A DNA stretch of 55,491 bases from Solirubrobacterales bacterium (lineage in GTDB: Bacteria > Actinomycetota > Thermoleophilia > Solirubrobacterales > 70-9), in assembly GCA_009691195.1 (NCBI GenBank), contig SHVA01000013.1, positions 1-55,491 on the forward strand, given 5' to 3'. Below the pieces are notes generated by a model. It was not told the DNA's origin and searched no databases. It saw only the letters and a list, made by a program, of their open reading frames with translations. Positions within the stretch are counted from its first letter, which is position 1, and each line of letters begins with the position of its first letter. Positions 16,946-26,893 of the stretch are shown piece by piece. The position numbers and the translations under genes are program-made.

Positions 16946-16951
16946 GGCTGT

Positions 16952-17188
16952 GTGCCCAATATCGGACCGCTTGAAATAGCAATCGTCCTGATCATCGTCC
17001 TGATCATCTTCGGCCCCAAGCGGCTGCCGGAGCTCGGCCGCTCGATGGGCCGGGGTATCCGCGAGTTCCGCGGCTCCGTCGGTGGCGACAAGGACGAAGA
17101 TGACGTCGACGAGAAGCAACGTGAGCTCGAGGCCACCCAGTCGGCCGATGCGGCCGATGCCGAGGTCGTCACCGAGAACAAGGCCTAG
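16952..17188 (+). CDS. tatA: Sec-independent protein translocase TatA
   Basis: The 78-residue protein has one N-terminal transmembrane helix (about 4-20). It continues with FGPKRLPELGRSMGRGIREFRG, the conserved hinge and amphipathic helix, and an acidic tail. TatA oligomers form the protein-conducting part of the Tat system. tatC begins 3 nt after the stop. The Rieske protein encoded upstream, with its twin-arginine sequence, is a probable client. Confidence 0.95.
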   Translation: MPNIGPLEIAIVLIIVLIIFGPKRLPELGRSMGRGIREFRGSVGGDKDEDDVDEKQRELEATQSADAADAEVVTENKA

Positions 17189-17191
17189 GCA

Positions 17192-17989
17192 ATGGCCCGG
17201 GTTGGGCCGGTCGACTTCGAGGACCGGCTGACGCTGGTCGAGCACCTCGACGAGCTTCGCTCCAGGATCATCATCTCGCTGGCCGCCTTCGGGGTGGCCT
17301 TCGCGCTCTGTCTCTGGCAGAACCACCTGCTGCTCGACATCGCCAACGGGCCGCTGCCGAACGACCGCGACAAGCTGCTCACCTTCGGGGTGGCGGAGCC
17401 GTTCACTACGACCCTGCTCGTCAGCGCCTACGGGGCGATCATCATCGCGCTCCCGGTCCTGCTCTACCAGGTCTACGCCTACATCCTCCCGGCGCTGAGC
17501 CACAGCGAGAAGAAGGTGGCGTTGCCGCTGATGTTGCTGGCGCCCTTCCTGTTCGTCGCCGGCGTCGCCTTCGCGTACTTCATCGTACTGCCCTCGGCGA
17601 CCAAGTTCCTCCTCAACTTCAACGAGGACCAGTTCAACATCGAGGTCCGCGCCAAGGACTACTACGGCTTCATGGGGATGACCCTGCTCTCCTGCGGCGT
17701 CCTCTTTCAGGTCCCGATTGCGATCCTGGCGGTGACCCGGGCCGGGATCGTGACGACGGATCAGCTCGCGGCCAACCGGCGCTACGCGATCCTCGTGATC
17801 GCCGTGGTGGCGATGCTGCTCCCCGGCACCGACCCGGTGACGATGCTGATCTCGATGATCCCGCTGGTCTTCCTCTTCGAGGGCAGCCTGATTCTCTCGC
17901 GCGTGTTCGCCCGCCCAGACCGCACGGCGGCCGAGGAGACCGACCCCGACCCCGATGACCTCGGCATCACGGGAACGCGATCTAGCTAG
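17192..17989 (+). CDS. tatC: Sec-independent protein translocase TatC
   Basis: The 265-residue six-helix membrane protein binds twin-arginine signal peptides. The N-terminal motif LVEHLDELRSRI and the first periplasmic region with VAEPFTTTLLVSAYGA are diagnostic, as is ALSHSEKK. No tatB is seen nearby; in many Gram-positive bacteria a TatA-like protein serves both roles. The 3' end comes 13 nt before the next start. Confidence 0.96.
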   Translation: MARVGPVDFEDRLTLVEHLDELRSRIIISLAAFGVAFALCLWQNHLLLDIANGPLPNDRDKLLTFGVAEPFTTTLLVSAYGAIIIALPVLLYQVYAYILPALSHSEKKVALPLMLLAPFLFVAGVAFAYFIVLPSATKFLLNFNEDQFNIEVRAKDYYGFMGMTLLSCGVLFQVPIAILAVTRAGIVTTDQLAANRRYAILVIAVVAMLLPGTDPVTMLISMIPLVFLFEGSLILSRVFARPDRTAAEETDPDPDDLGITGTRSS

Positions 17990-18002
17990 GCTTCCGTCCC
18001 TC

Positions 18003-18788
18003 GTGCTCTTCGATCTTCAAAGTCCGGGTCGCCGCGTCGTCGTCAAGGTCGTCTACTCGGCCCTGGCGATCCTGATGGGCGCCGGCCTGGTCCTGTTCGG
18101 CATCGGCGGCAGCGGCTCGGGGATCTTCGATTCGCTCGGCATCGGCGGAGGCAGCAGCAGCGATGCTCCGTTCCAGGCCGAGATCGACGACGCCAACGAC
18201 ACCCTTTCGCAGAACCCGCGAAACCAGCAGGCGCTCGTCGACCTGATCACGCTCCAGGCCCAGCAGGCCGGTACCCAGGTGGACGACCAGGGCGTGCCGA
18301 CCAGCGACGGCCTCGACGGCTACAACCGCGCGGCTGACGCGTGGGACCGCTACCTGAAGCTGGACACCAAGCAGCCCGACGATGCCGCGGCGCTGCAGAT
18401 GGCAAATGCCTTCTTCACGCTTGCGCTGACCTCGAGCTCCGCCGCTGACGCTCAGGCCCAGATCGGCAACGCCGCCGACACCCAGAAGGTCGTGGCCGAC
18501 GAGAGGCCCACCTCCGCGAACCTGACCCGCCTCGCGTACTTCCTCTACCTGGCGGGCAGGGCCGGCGAGGCCAATGCCGCCAAGCAGGAGGCGATCGCCA
18601 AGGGCGGCCCCAACGCCGCCAAGTCGGTCAACGGCCAGCTCGCCCAGGCGGAGAAGCAGGGACAGCAGATCTCCGAGCAGGTCAAGAAGGAGGCCAAGAG
18701 CGCCAGTCAGACGGGCGCCAACCCCCTCCAGCCCTCCACCGGCGGCCTCGGCGGCGACACCGGCAGCGGCGCGCTCTCAACCCCCTAG
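18003..18788 (+). CDS. Membrane-anchored protein with TPR-like helical repeats
   Basis: The 261-residue protein has a short basic cytoplasmic N-terminus and one transmembrane helix (about 14-36). A Gly/Ser linker follows, then an external helical region rich in Ala and Gln (ALVDLITLQAQQAG, DAAALQMANAFFTLAL, ANLTRLAYFLYLAG) that looks like degenerate tetratricopeptide repeats. The tail is Gly/Ser/Pro-rich. GTG at 18003 was chosen because an upstream in-frame ATG (17955) lies inside tatC. The function is unknown; proximity to tatAC may hint at an envelope role. Confidence 0.75.
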   Translation: MLFDLQSPGRRVVVKVVYSALAILMGAGLVLFGIGGSGSGIFDSLGIGGGSSSDAPFQAEIDDANDTLSQNPRNQQALVDLITLQAQQAGTQVDDQGVPTSDGLDGYNRAADAWDRYLKLDTKQPDDAAALQMANAFFTLALTSSSAADAQAQIGNAADTQKVVADERPTSANLTRLAYFLYLAGRAGEANAAKQEAIAKGGPNAAKSVNGQLAQAEKQGQQISEQVKKEAKSASQTGANPLQPSTGGLGGDTGSGALSTP

Positions 18789-18795
18789 CCGTTTC

Positions 18796-18801
18796 TATAC
18801 T
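18796..18801 (+). promoter_or_regulatory. -10 box of tRNA-Lys
   Basis: TATACT lies 26 nt before the first tRNA base, so transcription would start near 18808 and leave a short 5' leader to be trimmed. Confidence 0.6.
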
Positions 18802-18827
18802 GAGCGACCGCGCATTCGCGCGCACCA

Positions 18828-18900
18828 GGGCCGTTAGCTCAGCTGGTAGAGCAGGAGACTCTTAATCTCAAGGTCGCAGGTTCGATCCCTGCACGGCCCA
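18828..18900 (+). tRNA. tRNA-Lys (CTT)
   Basis: This is a complete cloverleaf. The acceptor stem pairs GGGCCGT with ACGGCCC, the discriminator is A, the D-stem is GCTC/GAGC and the T-loop is TTCGATC. The anticodon loop CTCTTAA reads CTT. The first pair of the anticodon stem is a G-A mismatch. CCA is not encoded. Confidence 0.95.
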
Positions 18901-18917
18901 CTTATCGTCGCGCGCCT

Positions 18918-19312
18918 CATCCGCCGAGTCCCGCGACGGCGCGGTCGCGGTCGGAGAACACCTAGAGCCTGACCCCGCGACCCTCCCGGATCGTCCAGAC
19001 GTGGGCTCCCGGAGGGTCGAGAGCGACCCCGCTCTCCTTCCCCGTGCCGGAGTAGCGGCACAGCACCACCACGAAGTCGCCGGCGGCGAGATGGTCCTCG
19101 GGGGCAATCCGCCAGTCCTCCCAGGATCTGAGCCGGCTCTGCAGCCGGTCACTGCGCCGGCCAGGCTCCTCCGCGACCGGCCCAAGGTCAAGGAACTCAT
19201 CCGACCAGCCCCACTCCATCTCAGGGCCGTAGACGCCGGGGTGGGGGCGAAAGTTGCCCTTGGCCCATTGCTCGCACACGGGACGCAGCAGCTCAATGTT
19301 CTGATCGGACAT
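18918..19312 (-). pseudogene. NTF2-like/SnoaL-like protein, interrupted by an in-frame TAG
   Basis: The intact reading frame from ATG 19312 to TAG at 18962 gives 116 residues with an NTF2-like pattern: LRPVCEQWAKGNF near the start, then WEDWRIAPEDHLAAGDFVVVLCRYSG and HVWTIREGRGVRL. Family members normally continue with a strand and short helix (RLEVFSDRDRAL-like). Exactly that continuation, VFSDRDRAVAGLGG, follows the TAG in the same frame and ends at TGA 18918. A single GAG-to-TAG change explains this. The truncated protein would lack its last strand; it may be non-functional, read through, or a recent mutation. Confidence 0.7.
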
Positions 19313-19485
19313 TCGGGCTGCAGTATGCGCCTGGAGGGCCGGCGCCCGGGAGCGCTTCAGCGCTCAGGCCGCTGGCCCGGGGCGGCGTGGTACGTCACGT
19401 ACCAGAGAAGGTGCTTCGCGGCGCTGAATCCGGCGCTGACGGGGACCAGGAGCCTCTTCATTGCCGCCAGAATACTGATCGCTCG

Positions 19486-19491
19486 TAGACT
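19486..19491 (+). promoter_or_regulatory. -10 box of the nucleotide-sugar dehydrogenase gene (leaderless-type)
   Basis: TAGACT ends 7 nt before the ATG at 19499; there is no Shine-Dalgarno sequence. The same hexamer precedes dcd. Confidence 0.55.
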
Positions 19492-19498
19492 CGGGCCG

Positions 19499-20746
19499 AT
19501 GAAGATCGGAGTCATCGGGTTGGGCTACGTCGGCTTGCCGCTGGCGATCGCGTTCGCCGAGAGCGGCCACGACGTCGTCGGCCTCGACGCCGACCCGCGG
19601 CGGGTCCAGTCGCTTCGCTCGGGCGAGAGCTACGTCGAGGACATCTCCTCCGAGCGGCTCGCCGCCGCGGCCGAGCGGGTCGAGGCGAGCGGCGACTACG
19701 CCGACCTCAGCGGTTGCGATGCGGTCCTGATCTGCGTACCGACGCCGCTGACCAGTGCCCGCGAGCCCGACCTCACCTACCTGGTCGACGCGGCGACCTC
19801 CATAGCCGCTGTCCTGGAGAAGGGCCAGCTCGTCGTGCTCGAGTCAACGACCTATCCTGGGACGACGCGCGAGCGCCTGCTGCCGATCCTCGAGGAGTCG
19901 GGCCTGGCCGTGGGCAGCGACTTCCACCTCGCCTTCTCGCCCGAGCGGATCGACCCCGGCCGCACCGACTACACGATCCGCACGACCCCGAAGATCGTGG
20001 GCGGGCTGACTGATGACTGCGCCGCGCGCGCCGTGGCCGTCTACGGCGAGATCTGCGATGAGGTCGTCACCGTTTTGGGCCCCGAGGCGGCCGAGCTCGC
20101 AAAGCTGCTCGAGAACATCTTCCGCTCGGTCAACATCGCCCTGGTCAACGAGCTGGCGATGCTCTGCCACAGGCTCGAGATCGATGTCTGGGAGGTGGTC
20201 GACGCAGCCGCCACCAAGCCGTTCGGCTTCATGCGCTTCGATCCCGGCCCCGGGATGGGTGGCCACTGCCTGCCGGTGGACCCCTTCTACCTCGCGTTCA
20301 AGGCGCGGGAGCAGGACTTCTACACCGAGTTCATCGAGCTGGCCGGGAAGGTGAACCAGAACCAGCCTCGCTTCTGCGTCGACCGGATCGGCGAGGCGCT
20401 GAACGACGTGCGCAAGGCGGTGAACGGATCGAAGATCATGCTGCTGGGCGTCTCCTACAAGCCCGGCGTCGGTGACACCAGGGAGTCCCCGGCGCTGAAG
20501 ATCGCCCGGCTCGCTCGTGAGCGTGGCGCCGAGGTCAGCTACCACGACCCGCACGTCCCAGAGCTCGGCGCCATCGGCCTCAGCTCGATCGACCTCGGCG
20601 AGGGGCTCAAGAGCTGTGACCTCGCCTGCGTGGTCACCGCGCACCCCGAGATCGACTACGAGCAGGTCGTCGCCGAGGCGCCGCTCGTGTTGGACTTCCG
20701 CGGCGTCACCCGGGGGATCGAGGCGACCAACCTGGTCCGTCTGTGA
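19499..20746 (+). CDS. Nucleotide-sugar dehydrogenase (UDP-glucose/GDP-mannose/UDP-ManNAc dehydrogenase family)
   Basis: The 415-residue protein opens with the NAD-binding MKIGVIGLGYVGLPLA. It has the conserved VPTPL, ESTTYPGTT, SPERIDPG and the catalytic Cys257 in GMGGHCLPVDPFY, then the C-terminal GVSYKPGVGDTRESPA. The HCLPVDP form and the LTKLLENIFRSVNIALVNE-like region favour the UDP-N-acetylhexosamine 6-dehydrogenase group (WecC/WbpA type) over UDP-glucose dehydrogenase. It would supply an aminouronic acid for surface polysaccharide. No other glycan genes are adjacent. It overlaps the next gene by 4 nt. Confidence 0.92.
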   Translation: MKIGVIGLGYVGLPLAIAFAESGHDVVGLDADPRRVQSLRSGESYVEDISSERLAAAAERVEASGDYADLSGCDAVLICVPTPLTSAREPDLTYLVDAATSIAAVLEKGQLVVLESTTYPGTTRERLLPILEESGLAVGSDFHLAFSPERIDPGRTDYTIRTTPKIVGGLTDDCAARAVAVYGEICDEVVTVLGPEAAELAKLLENIFRSVNIALVNELAMLCHRLEIDVWEVVDAAATKPFGFMRFDPGPGMGGHCLPVDPFYLAFKAREQDFYTEFIELAGKVNQNQPRFCVDRIGEALNDVRKAVNGSKIMLLGVSYKPGVGDTRESPALKIARLARERGAEVSYHDPHVPELGAIGLSSIDLGEGLKSCDLACVVTAHPEIDYEQVVAEAPLVLDFRGVTRGIEATNLVRL

Positions 20747-21444
20747 GCCTGCTCCGGCCCAGGCGCTCGGAGTTGAGGGCAGACCGTGCCACCCTCGGGC
20801 TCGCATTGGCCGCGCTCGTCACGGCCGGCGCCCTGGTCACCGGAGAATTCGCCCGGCTCGCCCGCCGCCGCCGTGAGAGTGGGGAGGTGCCGACGCCGGA
20901 GACCCTGGTCGGCACCGCCGAGATGGCGACCCGGGACACGATCGCGGTCGCCCGGACCGGGCTTCGGGCGACGCCCCATCACGAGACGGTCATGTTCAAC
21001 ATGCTGCAGGGGTTCCTCGGCGGCTTCGCCCTGGCGCGGATCTCGACCTGGGGAATAAAAAGCGGTTGGTGGCCGACCGGGAACGTCAGCGTCGGGGGCC
21101 GCCACATCCACCACTTCGTGCCCGGGATCGCACTCGCGTTCGGCTCGGCGGGTGTCGGCCTGGCGACCAAGAGCGAGGGCGTCGAGGCCGCGCTCGCGAT
21201 CCCCTTCGGCGCGGGTGTCGGCCTCACGCTCGACGAGGCGGCCCTGCTGCTCGATCTCGAGGACGTCTACTGGACGCGCGAGGGCCTGCTCAGCGTCCAG
21301 GTCAGCCTCGGGATCACGGCCCTGCTGGCCGCATCGATCCTCGCCCTGCGCGTACTCCGGCGCGGGGAGGAGAGGGGCGAGCGGGAGGGCCTGATTCCGC
21401 AGACCGAGGAATTCGGCACCGCAGCGGTCGGCGCGCTCGCCTAG
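20743..21444 (+). CDS. Conserved integral membrane protein with GGRHIHHF motif
   Basis: The 233-residue protein has an N-terminal helix (about 15-38), then two or three further helices between residues 80 and 215, and a charged C-terminus. The motif VGGRHIHHFVPGIAL (about 115-129) precedes one helix; clustered histidines at a membrane edge suggest metal or substrate binding. A second notable region is LTLDEAALLLDLEDVYW. I recognise this as a conserved uncharacterised actinobacterial type but not its function. GTG overlaps the dehydrogenase stop (GTGA), so the two are translationally coupled. Confidence 0.78.
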   Translation: MSLLRPRRSELRADRATLGLALAALVTAGALVTGEFARLARRRRESGEVPTPETLVGTAEMATRDTIAVARTGLRATPHHETVMFNMLQGFLGGFALARISTWGIKSGWWPTGNVSVGGRHIHHFVPGIALAFGSAGVGLATKSEGVEAALAIPFGAGVGLTLDEAALLLDLEDVYWTREGLLSVQVSLGITALLAASILALRVLRRGEERGEREGLIPQTEEFGTAAVGALA

Positions 21445-21478
21445 CCCGCTTCCCCGAATCCCTCGGAGCCTCCCGGCG

Positions 21479-22816
<1,338 letters not shown>

Positions 22817-23596
22817 TTAGTGGTCGAGCGGGCCCGACTGGGCCCCGTAGCCGCCCAGCGAGGTGCCGACGTCGGCCGGCGCGACGTGCAGGCGGCGGTC
22901 GTCGTCGAACAATGGGAGCGGGTCGCCGCACATCTCGACCAGCCGCGAGACGACCCTTGCGCCGATCTGGTCCTCGAGGTCGCTCTCGTCGAGGTTGGTG
23001 GTCACCACCAACGAGCGCTCCGTCTCGTAGCGCTCGTTGATCAGCGCGTAAAGCTGCTCGAGAACCCATTCGGAGCGGTTCGCGGCGCCGAGGTCGTCGA
23101 GGTGGAGGAGGTCCACCGCGGTCAGCCGCTCGAACAGCTCGCCGTAGGACTGTTCGCCGGGTTGCGAGTCGTAGGTGCGCCGGATGCGCGCGAGCAGCTT
23201 CGGCAGCGAGTAGATGGCGACCGAGCATCCCGCCTCCAGCGCCAGCTTGGAGACCAGCATCGCCAGCGTCGTCTTCCCGGTTCCCGAGCTGCCGACGAAC
23301 CAGAGTCCCCTTCCCCTTGCCAGGTTCTCCTCCAACTCTCCGCAGAAGTCGCGAACCCGGCGGACGACGATGTCGCTCATCTGCGTTACCGGCGGCCGCT
23401 CGAAGGAGACCCCGCGGTACTTGGCGGGGATGACCGAGGCGACGCCCCTGGTCCTCGCCCTGGCGAGCACTCGGTCCCGGCACTCGCAGGGCCGGGCGAC
23501 ATCCTCCGGCCCGAGGATCCAGCCCGAGCCATCGCAGAGCGCCAACGGGCAGGCCCGCGGCTCGGTCGGGTCGGAGCCGACCGACCTCGTGCTCAT
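22817..23596 (-). CDS. DnaC/DnaI-like AAA+ ATPase, probable replicative helicase loader
   Basis: The 259-residue protein has an N-terminal zinc-binding region (C16, C21, C37, C39). An AAA+ core follows, with Walker A GSSGTGKTT (102-110), Walker B LLHLDDLG (163-170) and the sensor region VVTTNLDESDLED, then an arginine-finger-like IGARVVSRL. This is the DnaC/DnaI/IstB class. It overlaps the dnaB stop by 4 nt (ATGA), so it is co-translated with the helicase it would load. IstB-type transposition proteins are the alternative, but no transposase is present. Confidence 0.88.
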   Translation of the reverse strand: MSTRSVGSDPTEPRACPLALCDGSGWILGPEDVARPCECRDRVLARARTRGVASVIPAKYRGVSFERPPVTQMSDIVVRRVRDFCGELEENLARGRGLWFVGSSGTGKTTLAMLVSKLALEAGCSVAIYSLPKLLARIRRTYDSQPGEQSYGELFERLTAVDLLHLDDLGAANRSEWVLEQLYALINERYETERSLVVTTNLDESDLEDQIGARVVSRLVEMCGDPLPLFDDDRRLHVAPADVGTSLGGYGAQSGPLDH

Positions 23597-25023
23597 CCCT
23601 CCTCGGCGAGGTCGGTGAGCGGCGGGCCCTCTCCGGCCAGCTGCTCGCGCGGGCGTTCCTCGCGGGACTGGTCGGCGAACTTCGGAAAGCGGTCGAGGAA
23701 AGCGAGCCTGACGGTGCCGATCGGGCCGTTCCGGTGCTTGGCGACGAGCAGCTCGGCGATCCCCGGGTCCTCGCTCTCCTCGCCCTTGTAGTACTCGTCG
23801 CGGTAGATGAAGGCGACGACGTCGGCGTCCTGCTCGATCGCACCAGAGTCGCGCAGGTCCGAGAGGATCGGCCGCTTGTTGTCACCACGCTGCTCGGGGG
23901 CGCGGGAGAGCTGGGAGAGCCCGATCACCGGCACCGCCAGCTCTCGGGCGAGGATCTTGAGCCCGCGGCTGAACTGGCTCACCTGCTCAACGCGGTTGGC
24001 GCGGGGGTCGTCGGCGCGCATCAGCTGCAGGTAGTCGACGATCACCAGCCCGAGCCCCTCTCGGCCGTTGCTGCGCTCCTGGGAGTGCAGGCGCCGCGCC
24101 TTGGCGCGGAGGTCGAGCAGGCCGAGGTCGGAGGAGTCATCGATCCACAGCGGCGCCGACTCGAGGCGGTTGCAGGCCTTCACGACCTTGGGCCAGTCCT
24201 TGCCTGAAACGTGTCCCTTGCGCAGCTTGTCGCCCGAGATCCGGGCCTGGGAGGCGATGAAGCGGTGAGCGAGCTCCATCTCGGACATCTCCAGCGAGAA
24301 GAATGCGACAGCCTTGTTCTCCTTGACGCTGACGTTCTCGGCGATGTTGCAGACCAGCGCCGATTTCCCCATCGCCGGGCGTGCGGCGATCACGATCAGG
24401 TTGCCCGGCTGGAAGCCGCCGGTGACCTCATCGAGGTCGCGAAAGCCCGAGGCGGTGCCGGTGAGGCTGCCGTCGCCGTTGGAAAGCGCCTCGAGCTTGT
24501 CGATCTCCTCGTGGAGGATCTCGCCGATCTCGCGGAAGTCGGAGAAGGCGTCCTGGTGGGCGACCTGGAACAGCAGCCGCTCGGCCTCCTCGACCATGTT
24601 GTCGGGATCGCCCTCGCGCTCGGCGACCGACTGCTGGATCCGCTTCGCGGCGGCGTCCAGGCGCCGCATCAACGCGTTCTGCTTGACGATCTGGGCGTAG
24701 TGGCGGGCGTTTCCGGCGGCGGGGACCCTCGCGGCGAGGCTCGCGACCACGTCGCGGCCTCCCATGGCCTCCAGCGCGCCGCCCTGCAGCAACCGCTCGG
24801 AGACGGTCAGAACGTCGACAGGGCTGGCGTCCTCCTTCAGGCGGATGATCGCCTCGAAGATCGTGCGGTGGCGGTCGCGGTAGAAGTCCTCCGCCTGGAG
24901 GTGGACATCGAGGATGACCGGATCGATCGCCGCCTCGGAGACCATCATCGCCCCGAGCACCGACTCCTCGGCCTCCAGGTTCTGGGGCGGGACGATCGTC
25001 GGTGTTCTCTCAGCGGTTGTCAT
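23593..25023 (-). CDS. dnaB: Replicative DNA helicase DnaB
   Basis: The 476-residue hexameric helicase has the N-terminal DnaB domain opening PPQNLEAEESVLGAMM and the RecA-like core. Walker A is ARPAMGKSA (214-222), FFSLEMS follows at 241-247, then the Walker B region LVIVDYLQLM and the C-terminal QLSRAPEQR and LRDSGAIEQDADVV. There is no intein. ATG at 25023 is fixed by the conserved N-terminus. The gene runs into the helicase loader. In many bacteria dnaB directly follows rplI; here an MFS gene lies between. Confidence 0.97.
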   Translation of the reverse strand: MTTAERTPTIVPPQNLEAEESVLGAMMVSEAAIDPVILDVHLQAEDFYRDRHRTIFEAIIRLKEDASPVDVLTVSERLLQGGALEAMGGRDVVASLAARVPAAGNARHYAQIVKQNALMRRLDAAAKRIQQSVAEREGDPDNMVEEAERLLFQVAHQDAFSDFREIGEILHEEIDKLEALSNGDGSLTGTASGFRDLDEVTGGFQPGNLIVIAARPAMGKSALVCNIAENVSVKENKAVAFFSLEMSEMELAHRFIASQARISGDKLRKGHVSGKDWPKVVKACNRLESAPLWIDDSSDLGLLDLRAKARRLHSQERSNGREGLGLVIVDYLQLMRADDPRANRVEQVSQFSRGLKILARELAVPVIGLSQLSRAPEQRGDNKRPILSDLRDSGAIEQDADVVAFIYRDEYYKGEESEDPGIAELLVAKHRNGPIGTVRLAFLDRFPKFADQSREERPREQLAGEGPPLTDLAEEG

Positions 25024-25324
25024 CTTTTTGGGCGCAGACGAGTACGAGCCTCGCGGGCCGCGTCTCCCTACATCTAAGGGCCCGCCGAGGTCGGAACCAC
25101 CCCCGCGCGCCGGCGGGACGAAACCACAAGCTGCCTCTTGCTGCAACGCGGGGTTTGGGGTATTTCCGAGGCTTTTGTCAGGCGCCGTCCAGCGCCGCGA
25201 AAAGTACCCGCTAGTTGCGGGCGGCCCGGTGGCCCTCCGACCGCCTCCCGCCACACACCGTCGCGGCCCGTCGGTAGAGTCCGCCGCGCTCGAGAGTTGT
25301 TCCACGGCGACGAAGGCGGAGGCG
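25024..25324. promoter_or_regulatory. Intergenic region between dnaB and the MFS gene
   Basis: This 301-nt gap contains no convincing gene. On the minus strand TTAGAT (about 25077-25072) could be a dnaB -10, leaving a leader of about 45 nt. On the plus strand TAGAGT at 25274-25279 could serve the MFS gene, whose ATG at 25325 has a GGAGG-like Shine-Dalgarno sequence. The middle holds several GC-rich inverted repeats but no repeated motif I recognise. Confidence 0.4.
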
Positions 25325-26893
25325 ATGGAGAGCTCAGCCCAGGAGGGGGGAGGCGAGAGCCGCAAGAACCTGGTTCTCGCGGCGATGATCTTCGCGGTCG
25401 CGATGACCTTCATCGACCAGACGATCGTCTCGATCGCGATCCCGCAGATCCAGGACAACCTCCACCTCTCCGAAACGGGCGTGCAGTGGGTGATCAACGG
25501 CTACCTGCTGTCACTGGCGGCCCTGTTCGCCTTCGGCGGCCGTCTCGCCGACATCGCCGGGCACCGCAGCATGGTGCTGCTCGGGATCTTCATCTTCGCC
25601 ACCTGCTCGGCGCTCTGCGGAGCGACGCCGACCGGGGACGCCGCCGAGACCTGGATCGTCGTCTTCAGGGTCCTCCAGGGCGCCGGCGCCGCGATCATGT
25701 TCCCGGCTGCGCTGGCGATCGTGATCGACTCATTCCCGGTCCGGGAGCGAGGCAAGGCGATGGCGATCTTCTTCGGCATCGCGGGCGGGTTGACGTCCGT
25801 CGGGCCGATCGCGGGTGGCTACCTGAGCGAGTGGACCTGGCGGGCGATCTTCTGGATCAACATCCCGGTCGCGATCATCGCGGTGGTGCTGACGCTGATC
25901 TCGAAGCCCAACAACGTCAAGCATCCGGCGCCGGTGGACTACCGAGGCCTGGTGTTGATCACCGGCGGCATGGGACTCGCCGTGCTCGGGCTGCAGGAGT
26001 CAGCGACCTGGGGCTGGGATGACGCGGCGACCTGGGGGTCGATCGTCGCCGGCGTCGCACTGCTGGTCGCCTTCGTCCTCTACGAGCTGAGGGCGACCAA
26101 CCCCCTGATCGAGGTGCGGATCTTCGAGAACCGGGCCTTCGCCATAGACAACGCCGTCCTCTTCATCATCAGCATCGTCTTCGTCCCGCTGTTCTTCTTC
26201 TCCAGCGTCTACTCGCAGGTTTCGCTCGGATACGACGCATCCAACGCCGGCCTCTACTTGCTGGTCTTCTTCGCCGGCTTTGTGACCGCGGCCCAGTTCG
26301 GCGGGCGGATGCTCGACCGAGCCGGCGCCCGCTTCCCCGTGGTCGCCGGCTGCCTGATCTCGTCGGTCGGCTTCGCGCTTTGGGCGCGCCACCTGACCGA
26401 CCTCGAGCTCGATTCCCAGTGGCCCTACATCGTGCTGGCCGGCGTCGGCGTCGGGCTGGTGCTGGGCCAGGCGAACACCGACGCCGTCAGCCGCGCCCCC
26501 CGCAGCAGCTACGGCGAGGCCACCGGGATCACCCAGACGGTCCGCAACCTCGGCGCCAGCGTCGGGCTGGCGGTGCTCGGCAGCATCCTCATCTCCCAGA
26601 ACCGCTCCCACATCGAGGACTCGCTCGGGACGTTCGGCATCCCCAAGTCGGACGCCGACGGAATCGCTAACTCGCTCTTTTCAGGGAGCGGCGGGGGCTC
26701 CTCGGAATTCGGCGCTCACACGGGCGCCAAGGCGAAGGAGGTGTTCGAGGCCGTGCAGCTCGACTTCGCGCAGGCCAACCGCGTCGTCTTCTACTGCATG
26801 GCGGCGGTGATGGCGGTCGCGTTCGTGGTCGCCCTGCTGGGCATGCCGAGCGGACGGCTGCCCGATCCCGATGAGGTGGAGGAGACGCGCTGA
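25325..26893 (+). CDS. MFS drug/solute exporter, DHA2 (EmrB/QacA) family
   Basis: The 522-residue protein has about 14 transmembrane helices, the DHA2 layout. Diagnostic motifs are FIDQTIVSIAIPQIQ in helix 1, then GGRLADIAGHRSMVLLG (motif A) and FRVLQGAGAAIMFPAALAIV, with GIAGGLTSVGPIAGG (motif C). A long extracytoplasmic loop occurs near the last helices. It exports hydrophobic compounds by proton antiport; the substrate is unknown. ATG at 25325 follows GGAGG. It is the only plus-strand gene inside the minus-strand replication/ribosomal block and is convergent with rplI. Confidence 0.92.
   Translation: MESSAQEGGGESRKNLVLAAMIFAVAMTFIDQTIVSIAIPQIQDNLHLSETGVQWVINGYLLSLAALFAFGGRLADIAGHRSMVLLGIFIFATCSALCGATPTGDAAETWIVVFRVLQGAGAAIMFPAALAIVIDSFPVRERGKAMAIFFGIAGGLTSVGPIAGGYLSEWTWRAIFWINIPVAIIAVVLTLISKPNNVKHPAPVDYRGLVLITGGMGLAVLGLQESATWGWDDAATWGSIVAGVALLVAFVLYELRATNPLIEVRIFENRAFAIDNAVLFIISIVFVPLFFFSSVYSQVSLGYDASNAGLYLLVFFAGFVTAAQFGGRMLDRAGARFPVVAGCLISSVGFALWARHLTDLELDSQWPYIVLAGVGVGLVLGQANTDAVSRAPRSSYGEATGITQTVRNLGASVGLAVLGSILISQNRSHIEDSLGTFGIPKSDADGIANSLFSGSGGGSSEFGAHTGAKAKEVFEAVQLDFAQANRVVFYCMAAVMAVAFVVALLGMPSGRLPDPDEVEETR

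Noticed and set aside
22817-23596. IstB helper of an IS21-type transposon
   Set aside because: No istA-like transposase or terminal inverted repeats flank it, and it is coupled to dnaB.
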